Source of the DNA: Palsa-504 sp050698735
GTDB taxonomy: Bacteria; Actinomycetota; Actinomycetes; Streptosporangiales; Streptosporangiaceae
Length of the DNA stretch: 6,128 nt
Direction of reading: 5' to 3'
Assembly (NCBI GenBank): GCA_050698735.1
Contig: JBOHCG010000489.1
Location: 1-6,128, forward strand
The translations under genes were made by a program, and so were the position numbers. This document shows, in pieces, positions 1-5,504 of this stretch. The notes under the pieces were generated by a model that saw only the letters and a program-made list of their open reading frames with translations, was not told where the DNA came from and ran no database searches. Within the stretch, counting starts at the first letter, position 1. Each line of letters starts with the position of its first letter.

Positions 1-1
1 T

Positions 2-460
2 CGGGAGCAAGGCGAGAAGGTCATCGCCCGCAATCGCCGTGCGCGTCACGACTACACCATCGAGGACACCCTTGAGGCCGGACTGGTACTGACCGGCACG
101 GAGGTCAAGTCGCTGCGCGCGGGCCGAGCGTCCCTGGCGGAAAGCTTCGCGCAGATCACCGACGGCGAGGTGTGGCTGCACAACGTGCACATCCCCGAGT
201 ACGTGCAGGGCACCTGGACCAACCACACCCCCCGCCGGATCAGGAAGCTACTGCTGCACCGCAGGGAGATCGACCGCCTTGCCAGCAAGATCGCAGAACA
301 GGGCCTGACGCTGGTTCCGCTGTCGATGTACTTCAAGGACGGGAACGTCAAGGTGGAGTTGGCCCTGGCTCGTGGCAAGCGGACCTACGATAAACGTCAG
401 GACCTGGCCAAGCGCGACGCGGCCAGGGAAATCGATCGTGCGCTGAAACGGCGAAGGTGA
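2..460 (+). CDS. smpB: SsrA-binding protein SmpB (5'-truncated)
   Basis: SmpB binds the tRNA-like domain of tmRNA and brings it into the A site of stalled ribosomes for trans-translation in the cytoplasm. The open frame enters from the left edge; 152 codons plus TGA are present, and the family is about 155-165 residues, so only the first few residues are missing. Visible family signatures are ARNRRARHDY near the N-terminus, LEAGLVLTGTEVKSLRAG, the block WLHNVHIPEYVQGTW, and LVPLSMYFKDGNVKVELALARGK. The basic C-terminal tail starts near KRTYDKRQDLAKRDAAREI and ends KRRR; in the family this tail becomes helical in the mRNA path of the ribosome. The next gene begins 13 bases after the stop, suggesting cotranscription. 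The RNA partner, ssrA, lies about 3 kb downstream on the same strand. Identification is very secure. Confidence 0.97.
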   Translation, partial: REQGEKVIARNRRARHDYTIEDTLEAGLVLTGTEVKSLRAGRASLAESFAQITDGEVWLHNVHIPEYVQGTWTNHTPRRIRKLLLHRREIDRLASKIAEQGLTLVPLSMYFKDGNVKVELALARGKRTYDKRQDLAKRDAAREIDRALKRRR

Positions 461-473
461 CGGGCGACGGATC

Positions 474-2969
474 GTGTCCCCTCCTGCGAACGAGCGCGGT
501 GGCCACGCCAGGCCGCGGGGTCCCCGTTTGCCCGGCACCGGTGGCGCCGAACGGCCGGTCACCACACAGTCGGCAGGTCCGCCCCCCGCTGATCCGACTG
601 TGCCCGAGGGCCTGCCTTTTCCCGTCCATCCGCCTGTTCCCCAGGGCCCCCCAGTGAGTTCTGGCCCGATGCCAAACGCCGGCCCGATGCCAAACGCCGG
701 CCCGACGGCATACTCTGGCCCGACGGCAAACGCCGGCCCGCAAGCCCCCGGCGACCCGCCCGCCGATCCGCCGGCGCCGTCCTCGGGCCCGCCTTGGTCC
801 GTCGGCCTTCCCGTTCACCCAGGCCCGCCCGCGCTCTCGGGCCCGTTCGCGCGCGTCGATCGGCCAGCGCCCGCCGGCAAGCTTGCGCCGCCAGGTCAGC
901 CAGTTGCCACCGGGCCGCTCATGCCGGCGGGCCAGCCTGTGCCGGCCCGTCCGCCGGAGCCACGCCGCCCGGTCCCCGGTCGATCTGACGCAGAGTCCGC
1001 GGGAACCGCCGCCCCCCCTGGTACCAGGGTCGCGGCGCGGCCCAGGCCGGCCCGCCATGTCGCCCCGCCGGCGGCTAAGTCCGATCGCCGGTCCTCACCC
1101 GCGACCCGCCGGGCAAGGCGATCGCGTATCGCGGCGATCGCCATCGTCGCGGTGGGCGTGCTGGTGATCGGCCTGGCCACCGGCTTCGGTACGGACCCGT
1201 CCGCCCAGCCCACCGCGCAGGCGTTCATGCTCGACTGGGAACAGCAGAACTACGCAGGCGCGGGAGCGCTGACGACGGCGGCGCCAAGAACGGTGGCAGC
1301 CGACCTGTCCGCCGCGTTCGCCCAGGTCGACGCCACCCAGCTGTTCCTGACCATGGACTCGATCGTGCAGCACGGCGGCACCGCCGTGGCGTCCTTCACC
1401 GCCTCGATCGACCTGGCCGAACAGGGACGGGTCTGGGCCTACCACGGCCAGTTCGGGCTGCGCCAGGTCGGCGGCGCCTGGAAGGTAGAGTGGGCGCCCA
1501 GCGTCATCGAACCCCACCTTCGCCCGGGCGACAGGCTGGCCGTCGTGACCGACTTCCCGAGCCGGGCATCCGTGCTGGACGCCGAGGGCGACCCGCTAGA
1601 GGTGGACACCCCGGTCTACGTGCTCGGCGTGATGCCGGACAGCCTGGCTCACCCGGCGGTGACGGCCCGGGCCTTCGCCAACGTCACCGGGCTTGAGGCG
1701 GCGCAGGTCCTCGGCCAGATCAACTCCGCGCCGCCGCGCGAGTTCCTCAGGCTCGCCTCGCTCGACCCGACCAGCTACGCGACCCTTCGCTCGCGCCTGG
1801 CCCGCGTGCCCGGCCTGGTAGTGAAGCGCTCGCAGGAGCGGCTGTTCCAGGCCAAGGCCACCGGGCTGGTCGGCAAGGTCGGCGACGAGATCGATCCGGT
1901 ACTGCGCGCCGACGGCGCGTACTACCTTCCCGGCACCACGGTGGGCCTGACCGGGCTGGAGGCCGCCTATCAGCGACAGCTGATAGGCACCCCGATGACC
2001 GAGGTCGTGATCGTGAACTCGGCCGGTGCGCAGGAACGTGTCCTCGCGCGGTGGATGGGCGCTCCCGGCACGCCCGTGCACACCACGATCAGCGCGTCGG
2101 TGCAGGATGCCGCGCTGACCGCGCTGGCCGGCGCGCCGGACTCGGCCGAGATCGTGGCCGTCCAGTCGACGACGGGTCAGGTTCTCGCGGTGGCCGAGCA
2201 TCAGGCCTCCGGCGCACTGCCTGCTGCGGGCCCGCTCAACGCGAAGCTGACCCCGGGCATCGCGTTCACCATCGTGTCCACCGCCGCGCTGCTGGCAACC
2301 GGGCTGAAGACATCCAGCCAGATCTCCTGCGAGAACTCCTTCAGCGTCGGCGGGCAGACGTTCACCAGCGACGGGACCGGCGAACTGAAACCGTTCAGCG
2401 CCGAGTTCGCCGACGGTTGCGGCACCGTGTTCGCGGGGCTTTCCGAGCGGCTCAACGCCAGCAAGCTCGCCCAGGTGGCGAAGGAGTTCGGGATCGGGGC
2501 GGACTGGTCGCAGCTGCAGGTGCCCGCCTTCTCCGGGTCGGTGCCATCCCTCGGCGGGGAGGCGGACGTCGCCGCCGAGACGATCGGGCAGGGGAAGGTA
2601 CAGATGAGCCCGCTGTCCATGGCCATGATCGCGGCGGCGGTGGACTCGGGCAACTGGCACACGCCGCAGTTCATCGAGAACCCCGTTGACCCGGCTGCCG
2701 ACGCGGGCGCCGCGCTCGATCCGGGAACGCTGCCGACCCTGCGCAGCCTCATGCTCGACGCCGTCCGCACCGGCGCCGCCCACGCGGCCTACCTATCCGG
2801 GACGCCGGTGTACGGACAGGTCGGCGTGGTCAGGTCGGGATCGGGCTGGACAAGCTGGTTCGTAGGCTTCCGCGGCAGCATCGCGTTCACCATCATCGAA
2901 ACCGGCAAGACCGCCCAGCTATCCGCCGCATCCCTTGCCGGAGCCTTCCTCTCCGCGATGGGCCGCTGA
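474..2969 (+). CDS. Penicillin-binding-protein-like membrane protein lacking catalytic residues (pseudo-transpeptidase)
   Basis: The 831-residue product has a proline/alanine-rich cytoplasmic part (residues 1 to about 215, basic near the end), one membrane span (about 219-239, rich in I, A and V), an NTF2-like MecA_N-type domain (about 246-350), a PBP dimerisation region from about 360 (PSRASVLDAEGDPL), and a transpeptidase fold from about 533 to the end. Fold landmarks remain: LTPGIAF at 592-598, FADGCGTVF at 645-653, IGQGKVQMSPLSMA at 704-717 and WFVGF at 795-799. The active-site motifs do not. SxxK is I596-A-F-T599, SxN is G648-C-G650, and KTG is Q782-V-G784. The frame is otherwise unbroken, so this looks like a maintained pseudoenzyme rather than a decayed gene. 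It probably binds other cell-wall proteins, but that is inference. The GTG at 474 is the earliest start after smpB and has only a weak GGGCGACGG ribosome site; an in-frame GTG at 654 is an alternative. Confidence 0.85.
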   Translation: MSPPANERGGHARPRGPRLPGTGGAERPVTTQSAGPPPADPTVPEGLPFPVHPPVPQGPPVSSGPMPNAGPMPNAGPTAYSGPTANAGPQAPGDPPADPPAPSSGPPWSVGLPVHPGPPALSGPFARVDRPAPAGKLAPPGQPVATGPLMPAGQPVPARPPEPRRPVPGRSDAESAGTAAPPGTRVAARPRPARHVAPPAAKSDRRSSPATRRARRSRIAAIAIVAVGVLVIGLATGFGTDPSAQPTAQAFMLDWEQQNYAGAGALTTAAPRTVAADLSAAFAQVDATQLFLTMDSIVQHGGTAVASFTASIDLAEQGRVWAYHGQFGLRQVGGAWKVEWAPSVIEPHLRPGDRLAVVTDFPSRASVLDAEGDPLEVDTPVYVLGVMPDSLAHPAVTARAFANVTGLEAAQVLGQINSAPPREFLRLASLDPTSYATLRSRLARVPGLVVKRSQERLFQAKATGLVGKVGDEIDPVLRADGAYYLPGTTVGLTGLEAAYQRQLIGTPMTEVVIVNSAGAQERVLARWMGAPGTPVHTTISASVQDAALTALAGAPDSAEIVAVQSTTGQVLAVAEHQASGALPAAGPLNAKLTPGIAFTIVSTAALLATGLKTSSQISCENSFSVGGQTFTSDGTGELKPFSAEFADGCGTVFAGLSERLNASKLAQVAKEFGIGADWSQLQVPAFSGSVPSLGGEADVAAETIGQGKVQMSPLSMAMIAAAVDSGNWHTPQFIENPVDPAADAGAALDPGTLPTLRSLMLDAVRTGAAHAAYLSGTPVYGQVGVVRSGSGWTSWFVGFRGSIAFTIIETGKTAQLSAASLAGAFLSAMGR
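663..734 (+). repeat. Four 18-bp in-frame tandem repeats (hexapeptide GPMPNA type)
   Basis: Four consecutive 18-base units start at 663, 681, 699 and 717. The first two are identical (GGCCCGATGCCAAACGCC); the third and fourth differ at a few bases. They encode residues 64-87 of the PBP-like protein as GPMPNA, GPMPNA, GPTAYS and GPTANA. The unit length keeps the frame, so copy number can change by slippage without breaking the gene. The repeat lies in the disordered proline-rich cytoplasmic tail. Confidence 0.9.
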
Positions 2970-3170
2970 TCTACGTTCCGTAACCTTCAATTACTCTGTG
3001 TTATCAACATGTGACCCAAAGTTGGTCAGGTGAAGCAACCGCCCAGGTAGTCACATGCGTCATTACAGATGACTGGGTTTCGCTTGGGGGGTTGCGCCCC
3101 AGTCAACGTGAAGGTCCGGGCCTCATCTCGGGGGAGACCCGGCCACAGACCGGCTCCGACCCTGCCGGTC
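2970..3170. other. Non-coding stretch with successive short inverted repeats
   Basis: No convincing gene lies between the PBP-like stop and 3170. The first 50 bases are AT-rich. Inverted repeats follow in a row: CATGTGAC (3008-3015) with GTCACATG (3050-3057); GACTGGG (3071-3077) with CCCAGTC (3098-3104), plus an inner CGC/GCG pair; CCGGGCCTC (3116-3124) with GAGACCCGG (3134-3142), one mismatch; GACCGGC (3148-3154) with GCCGGTC (3164-3170). The last abuts the strong hairpin at 3171. This may be a structured 3' untranslated region or a small RNA, but GC-rich DNA readily yields short stems, so function is uncertain. Confidence 0.4.
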
Positions 3171-3216
3171 GGCCCCTGCGGGCGCATCTCGGCCACCGCC
3201 AGCGCCCGCAGGGGCC
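3171..3216 (+). terminator. Strong stem-loop, likely transcription terminator of the smpB/PBP-like operon
   Basis: A perfect 15-bp inverted repeat, GGCCCCTGCGGGCGC at 3171-3185 and its complement at 3202-3216, flanks a 16-base loop and is followed by ATTTCAT. It is about 200 bases after the PBP-like stop and has no gene over it. Actinomycete terminators often lack a long T-run, so it fits; it could instead be part of a larger structured RNA. Confidence 0.55.
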
Positions 3217-3252
3217 ATTTCATGTTCCCACCCAGCCTTGCGCGATCGTGCA

Positions 3253-3308
3253 GGTAGTGGGTGTGGCATTGCGTACCGAAACGGGTATGCGGTGCCACAC
3301 CCATTACC
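3253..3308 (+). other. 25-bp hairpin with G-U compensations, candidate structured RNA element
   Basis: Arms 3253-3277 and 3284-3308 pair along all 25 positions around the six-base loop GAAACG. Twenty-one pairs are Watson-Crick and four are G-U when the + strand is transcribed; on the minus strand those four would be C-A mismatches. This suggests selection on a plus-strand RNA. It lies between the terminator-like hairpin and ssrA. It could be a regulatory RNA, a second terminator, or a dispersed palindromic repeat. Confidence 0.5.
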
Positions 3309-3404
3309 GCCACCGCCCGGGGCGGGTATGACACTCACGCTTCACCAGTCGCAAGCGCCTCGCCTGAGGTGGCCGGGGCGGCGTGCCCCGACCGGGAATC
3401 TGAG

Positions 3405-3441
3405 TTGGCGGTTGAGTGTTGTGCGTGTACGGTTCGGGTAT
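3405..3441 (+). promoter_or_regulatory. Candidate ssrA promoter
   Basis: TTGGCG (3405-3410) is followed after 17 bases by TACGGT (3428-3433), a TAnnnT-type actinomycete -10. An alternative pair is TTGAGT (3412-3417) with GGGTAT (3436-3441), spacing 18. Either would start transcription at about 3440-3450, leaving a 30-40-base leader for RNase P to remove at 3480. A TTGACC at 3452-3457 has no well-spaced -10 before the gene. The assignment is by eye only. Confidence 0.35.
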
Positions 3442-3479
3442 GGCAGGCAGGTTGACCATGCCCGCCGGACAACTCAATA

Positions 3480-3847
3480 GGGGGTGAACGGTTTCGACTT
3501 CGGTGGTCGAACCAGGGGAAGCGAGCCGAGGGTTGCGGTTGTGACCTCGTAAATCCTGTGACCGCAAAACAATAAGTGCCAACTCTACGCGCACTAACCT
3601 CGCTCTCGCCGCTTAAGACGAGTTAGAGGTTTGTCAGCCCGGGGATGCCTTCGACCCGGTGCCTGGCATCAGCTAGGAGGATCACCGCCTGACCCGGCCG
3701 CGGGACCAGGCGGGACATCGAACAGCGGCTGAGCCTGTCGGCGTCTAGCTTGCGTGATCGCCGGGGCTGAGAAAAGCACAGCAAGCTGCGCTCGGAGAAG
3801 CCCTGGTGAGGTACTGAAGGACCCGGGTTCGATTCCCGGCACCTCCA
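3480..3847 (+). ncRNA. ssrA: tmRNA (transfer-messenger RNA)
   Basis: tmRNA is charged with alanine, enters stalled ribosomes with SmpB, and supplies a short reading frame whose product marks the unfinished protein for proteolysis. The 5' end GGGGGTGAACGGTTTCGACT closely matches other actinobacterial tmRNAs. The 3' end has a T-arm (CCGGG, TTCGATT, CCCGG) followed by CACCTCC. The 7-bp acceptor stem pairs GGGGGUG (3480-3486) with CACCUCC (3840-3846) and contains the G3-U70 pair that alanyl-tRNA synthetase recognises. A3847 is the discriminator; CCA is not encoded and must be added. Internal blocks such as GTCAGCCCGGGGATGCC and GGAGAAGCCCTGG match the mycobacterial pseudoknot region as I remember it. 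The genomic length is 368 nt, normal for the family. Ends are inferred from the pairing. Confidence 0.97.
3578..3616 (+). other. tmRNA tag-peptide reading frame (ANSTRTNLALAA)
   Basis: The resume codon is GCC at 3578, preceded by AATAAGT as in mycobacterial tmRNA (AATAAGC before GCC). Twelve codons read ANSTRTNLALAA, then TAA at 3614-3616. With the alanine carried by tmRNA itself, the added tag is A plus these twelve. The LALAA end is the usual ClpXP-type degradation signal; the middle has one arginine and no acidic residues. Confidence 0.85.
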
Positions 3848-3885
3848 AGAGTGCTCAAGACAGGCCTTGAGCATTGTTGGAGGTG
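3840..3885 (+). terminator. ssrA terminator within a two-step palindrome that includes the tmRNA 3' end
   Basis: The inner stem is TGCTCAAG (3852-3859) with CTTGAGCA (3866-3873), loop ACAGGC, followed by TTGTT, which fits a Rho-independent terminator for ssrA. An outer 9-bp stem pairs CACCTCCAA (3840-3848) with TTGGAGGTG (3877-3885) across a 3-by-3 internal loop. The outer left arm is the 3' half of the tmRNA acceptor stem plus discriminator, so the outer stem could compete with tmRNA folding until the precursor is trimmed. Confidence 0.65.
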
Positions 3886-3908
3886 ACAGAAGCCCCCGTA
3901 AATTTGAG

Positions 3909-3955
3909 CCAGGATCTCCGCATGCCCTGGTAACGCTTGTGCGCTAGGAAAGCGT
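3909..3955 (-). terminator. Possible terminator region for the XRE regulator gene
   Basis: Just after the regulator stop (reading the minus strand) are two dyads: ACGCTT/AAGCGT arms at 3933-3938 and 3950-3955, and CCAGG/CCTGG arms at 3909-3913 and 3926-3930. On the minus strand the second is followed by CTCAAATTT. ssrA converges from the other side, so a terminator is expected here. The stems are short and the call is tentative. Confidence 0.3.
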
Positions 3956-3965
3956 ACGCGGCGGG

Positions 3966-4826
3966 TTACTCTTCGGGCAGTTCGGCGGCGGCCTCGGTGA
4001 GCAGGTCCAGGCTGTCGTCGGGGGACAGCGACGCGTCGCGCAGCCGGTCGTACTGGAGCCGGTAGGGGTCCACATCCTCCGGGTCGGTGAGGATCACGTC
4101 CGACGTCACGGTGTCGACGGCCACCACGGCCGGATCGCCTTGATCCGGGTAGGTGTAGATCGAGAACGTGCACCGTGGCACGGCGAAGCTCTCGATCCGC
4201 GCCTGCACGGGCAGCACCCGCAGGGTGACCTTGGGATCGTGGTTCACCGCGGTGGTCAGGTAGTAGAGCTGCTTCTTCACGATCTCCGACGGCGCGGCAA
4301 GGCGCTGTATTGCCACCTCGTCGACGATCACCTCGTAGGTCGGCCCGCCCGGTCGGCGCAGCATCCGCTGACGGCCGACCCGCCCGGCCAGGACCCCGTT
4401 GGCGTTCGGTGTCGAGGGCTTGAGGGTGACCTCGGCGTCGACCCGGGCGCGCACGAACTCCGGGATCTGCAGCAGCCCGGGCACGAAAGTCTGCTGGTAT
4501 TCACGGATGGTGGCGGCGCCGGCCTCGAGGTTGGCGTAGAGCGCCTGCCGGTCGCCCATCGCCTTGTTCGACTCCCACCAGCCACGCTCTCCCGCCTCCC
4601 GGGCGATCGTGACGATCTGCGTCCAGCGATCGCCGTCCACCCCGAGCGCGTCCAGGATGCTGATGATGTCCGCCTGGTCGACGACGTGCCCGTTCTCTAG
4701 ACGCGAGATGTCCGCCCGGGACCGGCCGATCCGCTTGCCGAGCTGATCCGCGGTAAACCCGGCCGCCGCTCGTAGCGCTCGCACCTCTGTCGCAAGGCGC
4801 AAGCGGCGAACGTATGGGCTAATCAT
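3966..4826 (-). CDS. XRE-family helix-turn-helix regulator with DUF5753 C-terminal domain
   Basis: This 286-residue cytoplasmic DNA-binding protein belongs to the large actinobacterial family related to WhiJ. Residues about 8-66 form the helix-turn-helix domain (VRALRAAAGFTADQLGKRIG, then RSRADISRLENG at 35-46). Residues about 80-275 match the DUF5753 domain, including GERGWWES, the block LEAGAATIREYQQTFVPGLLQ, and YEVIVDEVAIQRL. The start chosen is ATG at 4826, because GGGAGGA lies a few bases upstream and the helix-turn-helix starts normally from there; the frame stays open to 4895 but that extension is AT-rich and does not look coding. The DUF397 gene just upstream overlaps this start by 8 bases, so the two probably work as a pair. 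Family members control development and antibiotic production in streptomycetes; the target here is unknown. Confidence 0.93.
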   Translation of the reverse strand: MISPYVRRLRLATEVRALRAAAGFTADQLGKRIGRSRADISRLENGHVVDQADIISILDALGVDGDRWTQIVTIAREAGERGWWESNKAMGDRQALYANLEAGAATIREYQQTFVPGLLQIPEFVRARVDAEVTLKPSTPNANGVLAGRVGRQRMLRRPGGPTYEVIVDEVAIQRLAAPSEIVKKQLYYLTTAVNHDPKVTLRVLPVQARIESFAVPRCTFSIYTYPDQGDPAVVAVDTVTSDVILTDPEDVDPYRLQYDRLRDASLSPDDSLDLLTEAAAELPEE

Positions 4827-5229
4827 CGACGTCCTCCCGGCCGCCTGGAGGCCTGAACACGATCGAGCGCCGTACTGGATTAGCGAACGTCCCAATTATT
4901 GATTCGCACAGCCGACAGCACAAGCCCAGGGCCGCGGGCGGACCGCTAGATCGGGCGCCGGGCGACCCGGGAAGGCGCCCGGCGGACATCATAACGGGCC
5001 GAGGCGGGCGGTTTCCTAAACTGAGCGGATTCCTCGCCCGGACGATGAACTCCGCCCAGACGGCCCGGCCGAACTCCAGGACCGGACCGCGACCGTCCTG
5101 CCGCGAATCGCGCACCCCCACGCCGCGGGCCTGATTACCGCAGCGGACCCGGGTGGCCACCTCGACGCAGCTGTTGCCGTCTCCGCTGCGGCTGGACTTC
5201 CGCCAGCCGGCGAACCTGCCGTCGTTCAT
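4819..5229 (-). CDS. DUF397 domain protein with unusual C-terminal extension
   Basis: Residues 9 to about 63 match DUF397: WRKSSRSGDGNSCVEVA at 9-25, GVGVRDS at 36-42, and GPVLEFGRAVWAEF at 48-61. ATG at 5229 is preceded by GGGAGC at a suitable distance. Family proteins are usually 60-80 residues and end shortly after the WxxF block; this frame runs on to 136 residues with no recognisable domain and overlaps the regulator start by 8 bases. A TAG in the +1 frame (5018-5016) would give about 70 residues, so a frameshift or lost stop is possible. The extension covers AT-rich, promoter-like DNA near 4870-4910. DUF397 genes normally sit beside XRE/DUF5753 genes, often downstream; here it is upstream. 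The partner is expected to bind or modulate the regulator, but the biochemical role is unknown. Confidence 0.72.
   Translation of the reverse strand: MNDGRFAGWRKSSRSGDGNSCVEVATRVRCGNQARGVGVRDSRQDGRGPVLEFGRAVWAEFIVRARNPLSLGNRPPRPVMMSAGRLPGSPGARSSGPPAALGLCCRLCESIIGTFANPVRRSIVFRPPGGREDVDD
4883..4907. promoter_or_regulatory. AT-rich dyad upstream of the XRE gene, possible operator/promoter
   Basis: GCGAA (4883-4887) and TTCGC (4903-4907) flank an AT-rich centre in an otherwise GC-rich area, 57-81 bases upstream of the regulator ATG. A CGCTAAT on the minus strand could serve as a -10. It lies inside the doubtful tail of the DUF397 frame, and would allow the regulator to be made separately and perhaps to regulate itself. 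Confidence 0.3.
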
Positions 5230-5312
5230 CTGAGTTGCTCCCGTCCCCTGCCCGTCCCGGCCGCGGCTTGGTGGCGGCGGGTTCTTTCATAGTGATAGCC
5301 CCGGTCACCAGG

Positions 5313-5327
5313 CGTGCTCTCAGCACG
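5313..5327. promoter_or_regulatory. CGTGCT-CTC-AGCACG palindrome upstream of the DUF397 gene
   Basis: This perfect 6-bp dyad with a 3-base centre lies about 85-100 bases before the DUF397 start. It could be an operator for the regulator encoded next door. A single short palindrome is weak evidence. Confidence 0.3.
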
Positions 5328-5350
5328 AAACAGTCGCGCGGCGTACACAG

Positions 5351-5370
5351 AAGTTAGTCGTTCATAACTT
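5351..5370. promoter_or_regulatory. AAGTTA-N8-TAACTT dyad, candidate operator
   Basis: This perfect 6-bp inverted repeat with an 8-base spacer is in the AT-rich part of the divergent intergenic region. On the minus strand TAACTT has the TAnnnT form of a -10 with GCTGTC 17 bases upstream, so the dyad may overlap the DUF397/XRE promoter, a usual place for autorepression. Confidence 0.38.
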
Positions 5371-5404
5371 TAGGACAGCCCTTACCCCTGAACTGTCTGA
5401 AACC

Positions 5405-5433
5405 TTGCACGTTCAAGAGTATCGAAATTAGTC
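5405..5433 (+). promoter_or_regulatory. Possible plus-strand promoter in the divergent intergenic region
   Basis: TTGCAC (5405-5410) is followed after 17 bases by TTAGTC (5428-5433) in an AT-rich patch. It would read toward the palindrome array and the methyltransferase gene, giving a leader of over 300 bases. The match is modest. Confidence 0.22.
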
Positions 5434-5452
5434 CTCACCGTGTACCCAGATT

Positions 5453-5504
5453 CCGGGCAGTCATCCCCTCCGCGACCGGGCAGTCATCCCCTCCGCGACC
5501 GGGC
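5453..5504. repeat. 23-bp tandem repeat, about 2.3 copies
   Basis: Two identical 23-base units start at 5453 and 5476 (each begins CCGGGCAGTCATCCCC) and are followed by six bases of a third. The array is non-coding; the length is not a multiple of three and no supported reading frame covers it. Confidence 0.88.

Noticed and set aside
1596..2783. 395-codon minus-strand frame opposite the PBP-like gene
   Set aside because: Shadow of the GC-rich coding strand with low-complexity R/G/A/H composition and no recognisable domain; the plus-strand frame has clear PBP domain structure.
3253..3308. CRISPR repeat or insertion-sequence end
   Set aside because: There is a single copy only, with no spacers, no second copy in the window and no transposase gene.
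3011..3338. Several 62-106-codon frames on both strands between the PBP-like gene and ssrA
   Set aside because: They overlap one another, span strong hairpins and have no plausible ribosome site or domain; the region is better read as non-coding.
3623..3874. Minus-strand frame over tmRNA encoding a CRESNPGPS-like peptide
   Set aside because: It is the antisense of the tmRNA 3' domain. Such peptides are a well-known spurious translation of the conserved T-arm.
3840..3965. Integrated mobile element starting at the tmRNA 3' end
   Set aside because: No integrase, excisionase or direct repeat of the tmRNA 3' end is visible in the window; only an inverted copy exists, kept as a finding rather than called a mobile element.
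3745..4173. 142-codon minus-strand frame across tmRNA and the regulator 3' end
   Set aside because: It overlaps ssrA and the real regulator in another frame; composition is arginine/glycine/proline-rich, typical of a GC-rich shadow frame.
4827..4895. Longer regulator start at 4895
   Set aside because: The ATG at 4826 has a strong GGGAGGA ribosome site and gives the normal N-terminus; the extra 23 residues are AT-rich promoter-like DNA.
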